A DNA stretch of 64,000 bases from positions 156,018 through 220,017 of the forward strand of contig NZ_ATKM01000001.1 in NCBI RefSeq assembly GCF_000418555.1, given 5' to 3'. The position numbers and the translations under genes are program-made. Source of the DNA: Pseudomonas sp. P818 (GTDB lineage Bacteria > Pseudomonadota > Gammaproteobacteria > Pseudomonadales > Pseudomonadaceae). Of the stretch, positions 38,671 through 48,511 are shown piece by piece (within the stretch, counting starts at the first letter, position 1; every line of letters starts with the position of its first letter). Below the pieces are notes generated by a model. That model was given only the letters and a program-made list of their open reading frames with translations, did no database searches and had not been told where the DNA came from.

Positions 38671-39543
38671 ATGATGCGCCGCTGGCGGAAGACGCGTGCA
38701 GTTGGCCTGTGTGATCCACAGGTCAACCCGCACTGCTCGCCGCAAGCCGACTTGCCAGCCGACGGCCTTCTGCGCCTACTCAGTTTCAACGTCCAGGTCG
38801 GCATCAACACTCAGCGTTATCACCACTACCTGACGCGCAGTTGGCAGCATTTGTTGCCCCATGCGGGGCGCGCCAGCAACCTGCAGCGCATTGGTGATCT
38901 GCTGGCCGATTTCGATCTGGTGGCGCTGCAGGAAGTCGATGGCGGCAGCCTGCGCTCGGGCTATGTCAACCAGGTCGAGTACCTGGCCCAGCAGGGCGCC
39001 TTTCCCTACTGGTATCAACAGCTCAATCGCAATCTCGGGCGCTTCGCCCAGCACAGCAACGGCGTGCTCAGCCGCTTGCGGCCTACCCTGCTGGAGGACC
39101 ATCCGCTGCCCGGCCCGCCTGGGCGGGGCGCGATCTTTCTGCGTCTGGGGGAAGGCGAGCACGCGCTGGGCGTGGTGATGATGCACCTCGCCCTGGGCGC
39201 CCGCACTCGCACTCGACAGCTGGCTTATATCCGCGAGCGGGTCAGCGAGTTTCGCCATCTGGTGCTGATGGGTGACATGAACACCCATGCCGTCGACCTG
39301 CTGGAAAACTCCCCGCTGCGTGATCTCGGCCTGCTCGCCCCGCAGGTCGAGGCGACCTTTCCCAGCTGGCGCCCGCAGCGCTGTCTTGACCATATCCTGC
39401 TCAGCTCGGAGCTTGAACTGGGGCGTGTCGACGTACTCAGTCAGCCTATTTCCGACCACCTTCCCGTAGCCGTGGAAATTCGCTTGCCGGAAGCACAGAA
39501 TGGCGCGCAAATGCCTATGCTGAAGACGCCATCTCCCGAGTAA
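38671..39543 (+). CDS. Endonuclease/exonuclease/phosphatase-family protein
   Basis: A 290-residue metal-dependent hydrolase of the EEP (DNase I-like) fold. The metal-binding glutamate is in [23 protein letters not shown] holds the catalytic D-x-N, and the final histidine motif is in [12 protein letters not shown]. It has no clear signal peptide. The equivalent gene lies at this place in P. aeruginosa (PA5488). The ATG at 38671 (or 38674) has a weak ribosome site, and it probably depends on dsbA transcription. The substrate is unknown. Confidence 0.88.
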   Translation: MMRRWRKTRAVGLCDPQVNPHCSPQADLPADGLLRLLSFNVQVGINTQRYHHYLTRSWQHLLPHAGRASNLQRIGDLLADFDLVALQEVDGGSLRSGYVNQVEYLAQQGAFPYWYQQLNRNLGRFAQHSNGVLSRLRPTLLEDHPLPGPPGRGAIFLRLGEGEHALGVVMMHLALGARTRTRQLAYIRERVSEFRHLVLMGDMNTHAVDLLENSPLRDLGLLAPQVEATFPSWRPQRCLDHILLSSELELGRVDVLSQPISDHLPVAVEIRLPEAQNGAQMPMLKTPSPE

Positions 39544-39548
39544 GCCGT

Positions 39549-41411
39549 ATGAGCGATGACGCGCAACGCTGGAAAGACAAATACCTGAGCAGTCTGGAAC
39601 AACAGGAAAAGCTCGAGCGACGTTGGGAGTCGCGCCTGGACCTGCTGCGCCGCGGCCTGGTGCGCAGCAGTCTGGCCGCCGAGGGGGCGGACAAGGCGGT
39701 CGATCAATGCATGCAGGAGATGCGCGAGATTCTCCGCCGCGACGACATCGATGCCGCCCTGGGCGGCCTGATTCCGCGTCTGGAAAAGGCCGTGCTGGAC
39801 TCCGAGCAGCGTCGTCAGCAGCGTGCCGGCGAGGCCGCCACCGCACTGGCCGGTCTGATCGAGCAGCTGCAACGCCTGCAGCCGCCCCGTGAGGTGCGCA
39901 AGGCGCTCAAGTCACTGGGCAAGCAGCTGCAGGATGCCACCAGCCACCAGTATCTGTTGCCCGCGCTGCTCAGCCAGCTGAGCAACCTGCAAGGGCAGGC
40001 GCTGACCGTTCTGCAAGCTCCGGTGCAGGAGCAGCCCGGCCTGCTGCAGCGCCTGTTCGGCTCGCGGGGTGAAAGTAGCGAAGAGACCGCCCACGCTGGT
40101 CCTGCACCTGCACCTGCACCTGCACCTGCACCTGCACCTATATCTGAGCCTGAGGCTGAGCCTGCCACTGTCTCCGAGACTGCCGAGCGAACGCCAGCGG
40201 TCGTCGTGCCTGCGGGCGAGCCGGCGGCTGTTGCCACCTTGCCAAAGGGGAGGCATCAGGCCAGCGACGCCGCACCCATGCTCGACAGCCTGCCGTTGCC
40301 GCCTGGTCTGGTGCCGCATGAGGAGGCCGGCGACAGTCCGTTCTCCCTGCCCAGCAGCGAGCCGGGATACAGCGCGGTGGCCCCGCATATCGCCAGCAGC
40401 TTGCGCAGCCTGCTCGACGAGCTGGAGTTGCCGGCACGTCATCAGCCGCAGGGCGATGCGCTGCGCCAGCGTCTGGAGGGCAACCTCAACTGGTACGAAC
40501 TGGTACCCGTGCTGGACGATTTGGCTGTGCTGGTATTGGCGGTCACCGACAGTGGCCAGCGTGAGTTCGCCGGTTATCTCAAGCAGCTCAACGAGCGCCT
40601 CGCCGCCTTCATCAGCACCCTCAGCGAGGCGCACGAGGGGTACACCGCCTCGGTGGAGAGCACGCGCAGCTTCAACCAGCAGCTGCGCGATCAGTTCAGT
40701 GATCTACAGAACAGCGTGCAGGAGGCGGCCGATCTTGAAGCGCTCAAGCAGGCGCTGGAGCAGCGCCTCGAAGGGCTGCTGCAGAGCGTCAGCAATCATC
40801 AGCGCCAGCGCGACAGCGGCGAGGATCAAGTGGCCGAGCGCTTGCAGGGGCTGGTCAAGCGCGTAGCTGAAATGGAGCTGGAGGCGCAGCAGTTTCGCCA
40901 GCACATCGAGGAGCAGCGGCAGAAGTCCCTGCTTGATCCTCTGACCGGCTTGCCCAACCGCGCCGCCTGGAGCGAACGCCTCGACCTGGAGATCGCCCGG
41001 CGCCAGCGCTATGGCGGCCAGTTGCTGATGGCGGTGCTGGATATCGACCACTTCAAGCGGATCAACGACGGCTACGGCCACCTTGCAGGCGACCGGGTGC
41101 TGAAGATCATCGCCGGTGAGCTGCACAAGCGCCTGCGCAAGACCGATTTCATCGCCCGTTTCGGTGGCGAAGAGTTCGTGCTACTGATTCCGGGCACGCC
41201 GCTGGAGGGTGGCGTGCAACTGCTGGAAACCCTGCGCTTGGCGGTCGAGGCCTGCCCGTTCCACTTCAAGGGCGAGCCGGTGACCATCACCCTGTCCGCC
41301 GGCATCGCGGAATTTCGCGATGGCGAGGCCACCGAGGTCACCTTCGAGCGCGCCGACCAGGCGCTATACCGCGCCAAGGGTGCCGGGCGTAACCGCGTCG
41401 AACAGGCCTGA
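39549..41411 (+). CDS. Diguanylate cyclase with GGDEF domain (DgcH-like)
   Basis: A 620-residue protein making cyclic-di-GMP. The N-terminal part (about 1-440) is helical without a membrane segment and contains a proline-alanine repeat ([10 protein letters not shown]) near residue 180 plus coiled coil before the catalytic domain. The domain begins [12 protein letters not shown], the active site GGEEF is at 539-543, and an inhibitory I-site R530-K-T-D533 lies five residues before it, so product inhibition is expected. It matches PA5487 (DgcH) in position. It starts six bases after the EEP gene. Confidence 0.92.
   Translation: MSDDAQRWKDKYLSSLEQQEKLERRWESRLDLLRRGLVRSSLAAEGADKAVDQCMQEMREILRRDDIDAALGGLIPRLEKAVLDSEQRRQQRAGEAATALAGLIEQLQRLQPPREVRKALKSLGKQLQDATSHQYLLPALLSQLSNLQGQALTVLQAPVQEQPGLLQRLFGSRGESSEETAHAGPAPAPAPAPAPAPISEPEAEPATVSETAERTPAVVVPAGEPAAVATLPKGRHQASDAAPMLDSLPLPPGLVPHEEAGDSPFSLPSSEPGYSAVAPHIASSLRSLLDELELPARHQPQGDALRQRLEGNLNWYELVPVLDDLAVLVLAVTDSGQREFAGYLKQLNERLAAFISTLSEAHEGYTASVESTRSFNQQLRDQFSDLQNSVQEAADLEALKQALEQRLEGLLQSVSNHQRQRDSGEDQVAERLQGLVKRVAEMELEAQQFRQHIEEQRQKSLLDPLTGLPNRAAWSERLDLEIARRQRYGGQLLMAVLDIDHFKRINDGYGHLAGDRVLKIIAGELHKRLRKTDFIARFGGEEFVLLIPGTPLEGGVQLLETLRLAVEACPFHFKGEPVTITLSAGIAEFRDGEATEVTFERADQALYRAKGAGRNRVEQA
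40098..40139 (+). repeat. Hexanucleotide repeat inside the diguanylate cyclase gene
   Basis: About seven copies of CCTGCA encode alternating Pro-Ala. Slippage would change the linker length by two residues per unit without a frameshift. Confidence 0.85.
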
Positions 41412-41421
41412 AGGTCTCTGC

Positions 41422-42945
41422 TCAAGTCGTGATTTCTGCCCGAGGCTGGCTGGCAGATGCATGGGGACGTGCCCGTGGTGCATGGTCGTCATCATCCTGC
41501 AGCGGCACTTCATTGCCCTGCGCGTCATACAGCTTGCCGCCGATGAAATGGTCGCCTTCGTGCAGGGCAGCGATGTCGCGATAGCGCAGGCTGCGCTCGG
41601 TACCCGCCACGAACACTGACTGCTGGTCCGAATTGCCTGTGGTGAAGTGGTTGAACAGCAGGTTGAGCAGGATCGCCATGATCGCTGCCGAGCTGATGCC
41701 GGAGTGGAAGATGGTTTCGAACCAGTCCGGGAAGTGGTGATAGAAGCTGGGCATGGCGATGGGGATCATGCCGAAACCGATGGAGGTGGCGACGATCACC
41801 AGATTCATGTTGTTGCGGTAGTCGACCTTGGCCAGGGTGCGGATGCCGCTGGCCGCAACCGTGCCGAACAGCACGATACCCGCGCCGCCGAGCACCGAGG
41901 TCGGCACCGCGGCGATGCCCCGGCCCATGATCGGCAGCAGGCCGAGAGTGACCAGAATCAGCCCGCCGGTGGCCACCACGTAGCGACTCTTGACCCCGGT
42001 GACGGCAACCAGCCCGACATTCTGAGCGAAGGCGCTCTGGGTGAAGGAGCCGAACAGCGGCGCGATGATGCTGGCGATCATGTCGGCGCGCAGGCCGTTA
42101 CCGAGGCGTTTGGAGTCCACTCTGGTGTCGATGATGTCGCCCACGGCGAGAATGTCGGCCGAAGTTTCCACCAGGATCACCATCACCACGATCAGCATCG
42201 AGACGATCGCCGCCACCTCGAATACCGGTATGCCGAAATGCAGCGGTGCCGGGAAGGCCAGCACCGGCCCTGCGCTGACCCTGGAAAAGTCGGCCATGCC
42301 GAACGCCAGGGCGACCAGGGTGCCGATCACCATTGCCAGCAGGATCGACAGGCGCGAGAGGGTGGCACTGCCCACCTTGCTCAAGAGAAGCACGGTAGCC
42401 AGGGTGAAGGCGGCCAGGCCGATATTGGCCATGCTGCCGAAGTCTGCCGTCTCACTGTCGCCGCCCATGGCCCAGCGCGCGGCTACCGGCATCAGGGTGA
42501 GGCCGATGGTAGTGATGACGATACCGGTCACCAGCGGCGGGAAGAATTTGGTGATCTTGGAGAAGATCGGCGTGATCAGCAGGCCGATCACCGCCGCACC
42601 TATCACCGCGCCGAACACCACCGGTAGCCCGCCCTCACCGCCATTGGCACCGGCTATCGCCACGATGGTGGCGACGCTGGCGAACGACACGCCCTGCACC
42701 AGGGGCAGTTGGCAGCCGAAGAACGGCAGGCCGATGGTCTGCAGCAGGGTGGCTGCGCCGCCGACGAACAGCGAGGCGGCGATCAGCAGGCCGATGTCCG
42801 CAGACGACAGGCCGGCTGCCTGACCGACGATCAGTGGCACGGCAACGATGCCGCCATACATGGTCAGTACATGTTGCAGGCCGTAGAGCAGATTGGAGCC
42901 GATGCCGAGGTTCTCGTCCTCGGGGCGCTGAGGCGTGGAGGTCAT
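41422..42945 (-). CDS. NCS2-family xanthine/uracil-type permease
   Basis: A 507-residue nucleobase:cation symporter with about 14 membrane helices. Typical segments are GLQHVLTMYGGIVAVPLIVG, the TM8 region VVMVILVETSADILAVGD with the substrate-binding glutamate, and TSVLGGAGIVLFGTVAASGI. The QSAFAQNVGLVAVTGVKSRY segment resembles the xanthine/urate branch. The C-terminal tail is long and acidic (QDDDDH). It is divergent from the MarC gene across 228 bases that contain paired TGTAKACA boxes. Confidence 0.9.
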   Translation of the reverse strand: MTSTPQRPEDENLGIGSNLLYGLQHVLTMYGGIVAVPLIVGQAAGLSSADIGLLIAASLFVGGAATLLQTIGLPFFGCQLPLVQGVSFASVATIVAIAGANGGEGGLPVVFGAVIGAAVIGLLITPIFSKITKFFPPLVTGIVITTIGLTLMPVAARWAMGGDSETADFGSMANIGLAAFTLATVLLLSKVGSATLSRLSILLAMVIGTLVALAFGMADFSRVSAGPVLAFPAPLHFGIPVFEVAAIVSMLIVVMVILVETSADILAVGDIIDTRVDSKRLGNGLRADMIASIIAPLFGSFTQSAFAQNVGLVAVTGVKSRYVVATGGLILVTLGLLPIMGRGIAAVPTSVLGGAGIVLFGTVAASGIRTLAKVDYRNNMNLVIVATSIGFGMIPIAMPSFYHHFPDWFETIFHSGISSAAIMAILLNLLFNHFTTGNSDQQSVFVAGTERSLRYRDIAALHEGDHFIGGKLYDAQGNEVPLQDDDDHAPRARPHASASQPRAEITT

Positions 42946-42980
42946 GGAAAAACTACTCGCTGTTGTTCTTGTGCGATCAA

Positions 42981-43022
42981 TGTAGACAATATCGATCTAT
43001 CTTGGCTACTTGTTTGTATACA
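42981..43022. promoter_or_regulatory. Paired TGTAKACA boxes upstream of the permease
   Basis: TGTAGACA (42981-42988) and TGTATACA (43015-43022) are near-identical short palindromes 34 bp apart in an AT-rich stretch upstream of the NCS2 gene. TGTATACA-type sites are bound by some GntR-family regulators; the regulator is not encoded next to them. Confidence 0.4.
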
Positions 43023-43173
43023 TTTTAATGGTGGTCATTTCCATGAGCGCCGCCGTGTTTTCGCCCATCAACGTGCCACTTGCGCTGAAAACGCGATCAT
43101 CCGATGGCCGCGCCGACTCGCGAGGCACCCCCTGCAGGCCCTAGACTATGCGCACCTGTCAGCGGAGATACCC

Positions 43174-43764
43174 ATGGACATTTTCAGCATCGCCGTGCTG
43201 ATCTTTCTGGTCACCGACCCTTTCGGCAATATCGCCATCTACATCGCCGCGCTGAAGAACGTCGAGCCGCGCCGGCGCATCTGGATCGCCGCGCGCGAGC
43301 TGCTGTTCGCCCTTGGCCTGCTGCTGCTGTTCCTCACCTTTGGTGACAAATTCCTCACCAGCCTCGGGCTGTCACGGGAGGCAACCGCCATCGCCGGCGG
43401 TATCATCCTGTTCGTCATCGCCATGCGCCTGATCTTTCCCAGCCCGCAAGGCCTGCTCGGCGACGTGCCGGATGGCGAGCCGATGCTGGTGCCGCTGGCC
43501 ACGCCTGCGGTCGCCGGGCCTTCGGCCCTCGCGGTGCTGATGACCCTGCGCAACACCCATACCGGGCCGCTCTGGGAGCTTTATCTGGCGGTCATCCTGG
43601 CCTGGGCGGCGACGGCATTCATTCTGTTGCAGGCTTCGTTCCTGCAGCGTTTTCTCGGTAATCGCGGGTTGATGGCGGTGGAACGCTTGATGGGCATGCT
43701 GCTGATCATGCTCAGCGTCGACATGCTGCTGGACAACCTGCAAAGCGTATTCGGTCACGCATGA
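43174..43764 (+). CDS. MarC-family membrane protein
   Basis: A 196-residue protein with six membrane helices and the family features LIFLVTDPFGNIAIYIA at the start, GGIILFVIAMRLIFP, then VPLATPAVAGPSALAVLM. MarC proteins have no agreed function. The ATG at 43174 has GGAGA upstream; the much longer open frame is a permease shadow. Its stop overlaps the next start (ATGA). Confidence 0.9.
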   Translation: MDIFSIAVLIFLVTDPFGNIAIYIAALKNVEPRRRIWIAARELLFALGLLLLFLTFGDKFLTSLGLSREATAIAGGIILFVIAMRLIFPSPQGLLGDVPDGEPMLVPLATPAVAGPSALAVLMTLRNTHTGPLWELYLAVILAWAATAFILLQASFLQRFLGNRGLMAVERLMGMLLIMLSVDMLLDNLQSVFGHA

Positions 43765-44543
43765 AGTCTCTTTGCCTTGCCCTCGTTCTTGTTCTGCTCG
43801 CCGGCTGTACTGGCGGTTTACGTATCGACGACAGCCATACCGCGACTGGCCAGAACAGCCGCGTGCAGTACGTCGTGCTGCACTACACCTCCGCCGATCT
43901 GCAGCGTTCGCTCGACCTGCTGACGCAGACCGAGGTGAGCAGCCACTACCTGATCGGCGATGCGCCGCCGACCGTCTACCGCCTGGTGGACGAGAATCGC
44001 CGTGCCTGGCACGTCGGCGTCAGCGAATGGAAGGGGCGCACCTGGCTCAACAGCACCACCATCGGCATCGAACTGGTCAATCAGGGCTACTACGAGACAC
44101 CGGCAGGCCGTTACTGGCAGCCTTTCGCCCCGAAGCAGATCGACACCCTGATCGTGCTGCTCAAGGACATCGTCAAACGTCACCAGCTACCGCTGGGCTC
44201 GATCATCGCGCACAGCGACGTGGCGCCGCAGCGCAAGGTCGATCCGGGCCCGCTGTTCCCCTGGAAGCGCCTTGCCGACGAGGGCCTGGTGCCCTGGCCG
44301 AACGAAGACGCGGTGGCGCGTCAGCAGGCGCTGTTCAGCACCAGCTTGCCCAATGTGCAGTGGTTCCAGGCGCAACTGGCGCAGCAGGGTTATACGGTGC
44401 CGCAGCATGGCGAGCTGGACGAGGCGACGCGCAACGTCATTGCCGCCTTCCAGATGAAGTACCGTCCGGCCAATTACGACGGTCAGCCGGACTCGGAAAC
44501 CGCAGCGCGCTTGCTGGTGCTCAATCTGCAGGCGGCAGGCTGA
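43761..44543 (+). CDS. ampDh2: Lipoprotein N-acetylmuramoyl-L-alanine amidase (AmpDh2/AmiD-like)
   Basis: A 260-residue zinc amidase that cleaves peptide stems from peptidoglycan. The lipobox LLAGC puts the lipidated cysteine at 16, so it is anchored in a membrane, probably the outer one. The amidase_2 domain has zinc ligands in VLHYTSA and HSDVAPQRKVDPGP and the typical GIELVNQG. A C-terminal peptidoglycan-binding helical domain ends LLVLNLQAAG. It is coupled to marC by a 4-base overlap. The neighbouring truncated regulator runs 61 bases into its end. Confidence 0.92.
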   Translation: MKSLCLALVLVLLAGCTGGLRIDDSHTATGQNSRVQYVVLHYTSADLQRSLDLLTQTEVSSHYLIGDAPPTVYRLVDENRRAWHVGVSEWKGRTWLNSTTIGIELVNQGYYETPAGRYWQPFAPKQIDTLIVLLKDIVKRHQLPLGSIIAHSDVAPQRKVDPGPLFPWKRLADEGLVPWPNEDAVARQQALFSTSLPNVQWFQAQLAQQGYTVPQHGELDEATRNVIAAFQMKYRPANYDGQPDSETAARLLVLNLQAAG

Positions 44544-44890
44544 GCGGCGCAGGCCTGGGCGTCAGCCGGCCAATTCGCCCAGGCGGCGCGCACCTCGGCG
44601 AGCAGTTCGCGCTCGTCGTAGCCACTGGCAAACAGCACCGGGAGTGTCGGACGCAACCGGCGCGCGGCTTGCACCAGTTCGCGCCCGTCCATACCGGGCA
44701 GGCCGATGTCGCTCATCAGCAGATCGATATGCTGCGGCGTACTCAGTAGTTCCAGGGCACTGGGCGCGTCGCGCAAGGCATGCACTTGGTAGCCGAACTC
44801 ACCTAGCACCTCGGCAGTGAGTTCGCGCACGACGTCGTCGTCCTCGACCAGGAGAATGGTCTTGGCGCCGGCGGAGTCGATTTCGGTCAT
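44483..44890 (-). pseudogene. Response-regulator receiver truncated at its C-terminus
   Basis: The frame begins MTEIDSAGAKTILLVEDDDV and keeps the acidic pair, the phosphorylatable Asp61 in SDIGLPGMDG and the FASGYDE switch region. After about residue 100 it leaves the family pattern: the invariant lysine (K-P-F) and last helix are missing. The remaining residues (AWANWPADAQACAAQPAACR) read antisense through the end of the amidase gene. It was probably cut by the rearrangement that joined this cluster to the amidase gene, and is likely non-functional. It is divergent from the hybrid kinase. Confidence 0.72.
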
Positions 44891-45004
44891 GAAGTTCTCT
44901 GTTTGTGCGCGCAGAATGGGCGAATGTTTGGCAAACTTCGGGGTCTGCGCATGGTCAGTGTGCCACACGCCTCCCTGGATAAGAACAAGCGAGACAGTCA
45001 TCGA

Positions 45005-48000
45005 ATGGACGTCCCAGTGTCGAATGAGTCCGCCATGGACGAAAAAGGTTTTCGCCGCATTCTCAATCGTAATGTCGGATTACCGCTCGGCCTGGGCCTG
45101 GTCGGCGCCCTGTTCTTTGCGCTGTTGATCGGTTATCTGCTCAATGTGATCCGTTGGGTCGAGCACACCGATCAGGTGCTCAACCGGGCCAGCGAGCTGT
45201 ACAAGCTGACGCTGGATCTGGAGACCGGCATGCGCGGCTTCCTGCTCAGTGGCGATGAGGAGTACCTGGCGCCCTATGAACAGGCGCGCGGCAAGTATCG
45301 TCCGCTGACCGAGCAGATCATCGGCATGGTCAGCGACAACCCGCCACAGATGCAGCGGCTCGAACGCCTGCTGGCGCTGCAGGAGCAGTGGGATCTGTTC
45401 GCCCAGGAAGTCATAACCAGCCGTCGCGACGGCGGCAATTACCTGGCCGAGGTGGGCCGCGGGCGCGGCAAGAACCTCACCGATGGCATGCGTCGCGAAC
45501 TCGATACCTTCATCAACAGCGAACGCGAGCTGCGCCGGCAGCGCAATGCCGAGGTCAGCAGCACCACGAGCTGGGGGGCCGGTACCTACCTGGTGGTCAG
45601 CATCCTGTTCAGCGCGCTGCTGGCGCTGTTCGGTCGCCGTGAATTGATGAATCTCTCGCAGACCTACTCACGGGCCATGGCCAGGCAGGCAGAACATGCC
45701 GAGGAGCAGGCGCGGCGTGCCTGGCTGGGCGGTGGGCAGACGCTGTTGTCGGAGCGCCTGCTTGGTCAGCCGCAGGTGCAGGAGCTGGCCGATCGTTCGC
45801 TTGAGTTTCTCGCCGAGTATCTCAACTGCGTGGTAGCGGCCTTGTACCTGCGCGATGCGCAAAACGGCGATCTCAGACGGGTTGCCGGTTATGGTTTCAG
45901 TCAGGATGCCAAACTCAAGGAGCAGTTCTATAACGGCGAAGGCCTGGTCGGGCAGGCGGCCCGCGGTCGGCGTCTTGTGTGCCTGGAGGACTTGCCGGCC
46001 GATTACATCAAGGTGGCTTCGAGCCTCGGCGAGGGCCAGCCAGTCAGCGTGGCCCTGGTGCCGCTGCAGTCCGAAGATCGCGTCAACGGCGTGATCGAGC
46101 TGGCCTTCATGCGTCCGCTCGAGCCACGCGAACGCGAGTTTCTCGAGGCCATTGCCGGCAGCGTAGGCACTGCCCTTGAGGCGGCACGTTACCGCCAGCG
46201 CCTGCAGGAGGTGCTCGGCCATACCCAGCAGCTCAATGAAGAACTGCAAACCCAGCAGGAAGAGCTGCGCGCCGCCAATGAAGAACTGGAGCAGCAGGCA
46301 CGGGTGCTCAAGGAATCGCAGGCGCACCTGGAAACCCAGCAGGCCGAGCTGGAGCAGACCAACGAAAAGCTCTCCGAGCAGGCGCAGACCCTGGCCGATC
46401 AGCGCGACGAGCTGGATCAGCGCAATACCACGCTGGGCCGCATCCAGGCGCAGCTGGAGGAGCGCGCCGAAGAACTGCAACGCGCCAGCCGCTACAAATC
46501 CGAATTCCTCGCCAACATGAGCCATGAGTTGCGCACGCCCCTCAATAGCTCGCTGATTCTCGCCAAGCTGCTGGCGGAGAACGGCAAAGGCAATCTCGAC
46601 GACGAACAGGTCAAGTTCGCCGAATCGATCTACTCGGCCGGCAATGACCTGCTCAACCTGATCAATGACATCCTCGACATCGCCAAGGTAGAGGCCGGCA
46701 AGCTCGAGGTGCGCCCCGAGCGCACACCGCTGGCCAGCATGCTGGAGAGCCTGCGCGATGTGTTCGTGCCCCTGGCTGGCGAGCGTGGCCTGAGCTTCCA
46801 GGTCGAGGAGCAGGGCGAGCTGCCCGAGGTGCTGTTCACCGACCGCCAACGCGCCGAGCAGATCCTGCGCAACCTGCTGTCCAATGCCTTCAAGTTCACC
46901 GATCGCGGCGGTGTGACCCTCAGCGTCTCGCGCCAGGATGATCATTACCTGGCCTTCGCCGTGCGCGACACCGGCATCGGCATCGCGGCTGATCAGCAAG
47001 AAGCGATCTTCGAGGCCTTCCGCCAGGCCGATGGCACCACCAACCGCCGCTATAGCGGCACCGGTCTGGGGCTTTCCATCTCGCGTGATCTCGCCGGCTT
47101 GCTCGGTGGCTCGATCACCGTCAGCAGCGTGCCGGGCGAGGGCAGTACCTTCACCCTGCTGCTGCCCGAACGGATGGTCGAAGACGCCGTTCAGAGCAAG
47201 CCGATGCCGCAGGTCTCGGCACCGCTGCCGGTGCCGGCGACGGCAGCTAGTCCCGCTGCTGCTGCGCCAATGCCGCGGACACCGGCGCCCTTTGCCGACG
47301 ATCGCGAGCAGCTCGACCAGCGCGGCGGCCGTCGCGTGCTGGTGGTGGAGGATGAGGTGCGCTTCGCTCGCATCCTCTTCGATCTGGCCCACGAGCTGGG
47401 CTACGCCTGTCTCGTGGCTACCTGCGCCGACGAAGGCCTGGAGCTGGCGCGGCAGTACCGCCCGGACGCCATCCTGCTGGACATGCGCCTGCCCGACGGC
47501 TCCGGGCTCAGCGTGCTGCAGCGCCTGAAGGACGATGCGCAGACCCGCCATATCCCGGTGCACGTGGTCTCGGTCGAGGACCAGAGCGAGGCGGCCCTGC
47601 ATCTGGGCGCGGTCGGCTATGCGCTCAAGCCCACCAGTCGCGATCAGCTCAAGGAGGTGTTCGGCAGGCTCGAGGCCAAGCTCAACCAGCAGGTCAAACG
47701 GGTACTGCTGGTCGAGGATGACCCGCTGCAGCGCGACAGCGTTTCCCGCCTGATCGGCGACGAAGACGTCGAGATCACCGCTGTCGCCCTGGCCGGCGAG
47801 GCGCTGGAGAAGCTACGCAGCACGGTGTTCGATTGCATGATCATCGACCTCAAGTTGCCCGACATGCTCGGCAACGAGCTGCTGCGGCGCATGGCCGAGG
47901 AGGACATCTGCTCATTCCCGCCGGTGATCGTCTACACCGGGCGCAACCTGACCCGCGACGAGGAAGCCGAGCTGCTCAAGTATTCGCGCTCGATCATCAT

Positions 48001-48511
48001 CAAGGGCGCGCGCTCGCCGGAGCGCCTGCTCGATGAGGTCACCCTGTTCCTGCACAAGGTCGAAGCCGAGCTGTCCAGCGAGCACCAGCGCATGCTCAAG
48101 ACCGCGCGCAGCCGCGACAAGCTGTTCGAGGGGCGGCGCCTGCTGCTGGTGGACGATGACGTGCGCAACATCTTCGCCCTATCCAGCGCGCTGGAGCAGA
48201 AGGGCGCGTCGGTGGAAGTTGCGCGTAACGGCCATGAGGCACTGGCCAAGCTGCGCGAGCACGACGACATCGATCTGGTGCTGATGGACGTAATGATGCC
48301 GGAGATGGATGGCTACGAAGCCACCCGGCAGATTCGCCTGGAGCCGCGCTGGAAGAATCTGCCGATCATTGCAGTCACGGCCAAGGCGATGAAGGATGAT
48401 CAGGAACGTTGTCGTGAGGCCGGCGCCAACGATTACCTGGCCAAACCCATCGACCTGGATCGCCTGTTCTCCCTGATCCGCGTGTGGATGCCCAAGCTGG
48501 AGCGTCTCTGA
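45005..48511 (+). CDS. CHASE3-GAF hybrid sensor histidine kinase with three receiver domains
   Basis: A 1168-residue membrane sensor. A CHASE3-type periplasmic helical domain (about 45-185; LTLDLETGMRGFLLSGDEEY) lies between two membrane helices. A GAF domain follows (about 250-400), then a long Q/E-rich coiled coil (about 400-495), HisKA with His507 in MSHELRTPLN, an HATPase with DTGIGI and GTGLGLSIS, and receivers with phospho-acceptors Asp826, Asp948 and Asp1095. The start at 45005 gives the usual short N-terminus; 45035 is possible. Its TGA overlaps the CheR start, so the four genes 45005-51109 form one translationally coupled operon. The signal is unknown. Confidence 0.9.
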   Translation: MDVPVSNESAMDEKGFRRILNRNVGLPLGLGLVGALFFALLIGYLLNVIRWVEHTDQVLNRASELYKLTLDLETGMRGFLLSGDEEYLAPYEQARGKYRPLTEQIIGMVSDNPPQMQRLERLLALQEQWDLFAQEVITSRRDGGNYLAEVGRGRGKNLTDGMRRELDTFINSERELRRQRNAEVSSTTSWGAGTYLVVSILFSALLALFGRRELMNLSQTYSRAMARQAEHAEEQARRAWLGGGQTLLSERLLGQPQVQELADRSLEFLAEYLNCVVAALYLRDAQNGDLRRVAGYGFSQDAKLKEQFYNGEGLVGQAARGRRLVCLEDLPADYIKVASSLGEGQPVSVALVPLQSEDRVNGVIELAFMRPLEPREREFLEAIAGSVGTALEAARYRQRLQEVLGHTQQLNEELQTQQEELRAANEELEQQARVLKESQAHLETQQAELEQTNEKLSEQAQTLADQRDELDQRNTTLGRIQAQLEERAEELQRASRYKSEFLANMSHELRTPLNSSLILAKLLAENGKGNLDDEQVKFAESIYSAGNDLLNLINDILDIAKVEAGKLEVRPERTPLASMLESLRDVFVPLAGERGLSFQVEEQGELPEVLFTDRQRAEQILRNLLSNAFKFTDRGGVTLSVSRQDDHYLAFAVRDTGIGIAADQQEAIFEAFRQADGTTNRRYSGTGLGLSISRDLAGLLGGSITVSSVPGEGSTFTLLLPERMVEDAVQSKPMPQVSAPLPVPATAASPAAAAPMPRTPAPFADDREQLDQRGGRRVLVVEDEVRFARILFDLAHELGYACLVATCADEGLELARQYRPDAILLDMRLPDGSGLSVLQRLKDDAQTRHIPVHVVSVEDQSEAALHLGAVGYALKPTSRDQLKEVFGRLEAKLNQQVKRVLLVEDDPLQRDSVSRLIGDEDVEITAVALAGEALEKLRSTVFDCMIIDLKLPDMLGNELLRRMAEEDICSFPPVIVYTGRNLTRDEEAELLKYSRSIIIKGARSPERLLDEVTLFLHKVEAELSSEHQRMLKTARSRDKLFEGRRLLLVDDDVRNIFALSSALEQKGASVEVARNGHEALAKLREHDDIDLVLMDVMMPEMDGYEATRQIRLEPRWKNLPIIAVTAKAMKDDQERCREAGANDYLAKPIDLDRLFSLIRVWMPKLERL

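Noticed and set aside
45668..47602. 644-residue reverse frame opposite the hybrid kinase
   Set aside because: The forward frame has full kinase and receiver motifs; the reverse frame is a codon-position artefact.
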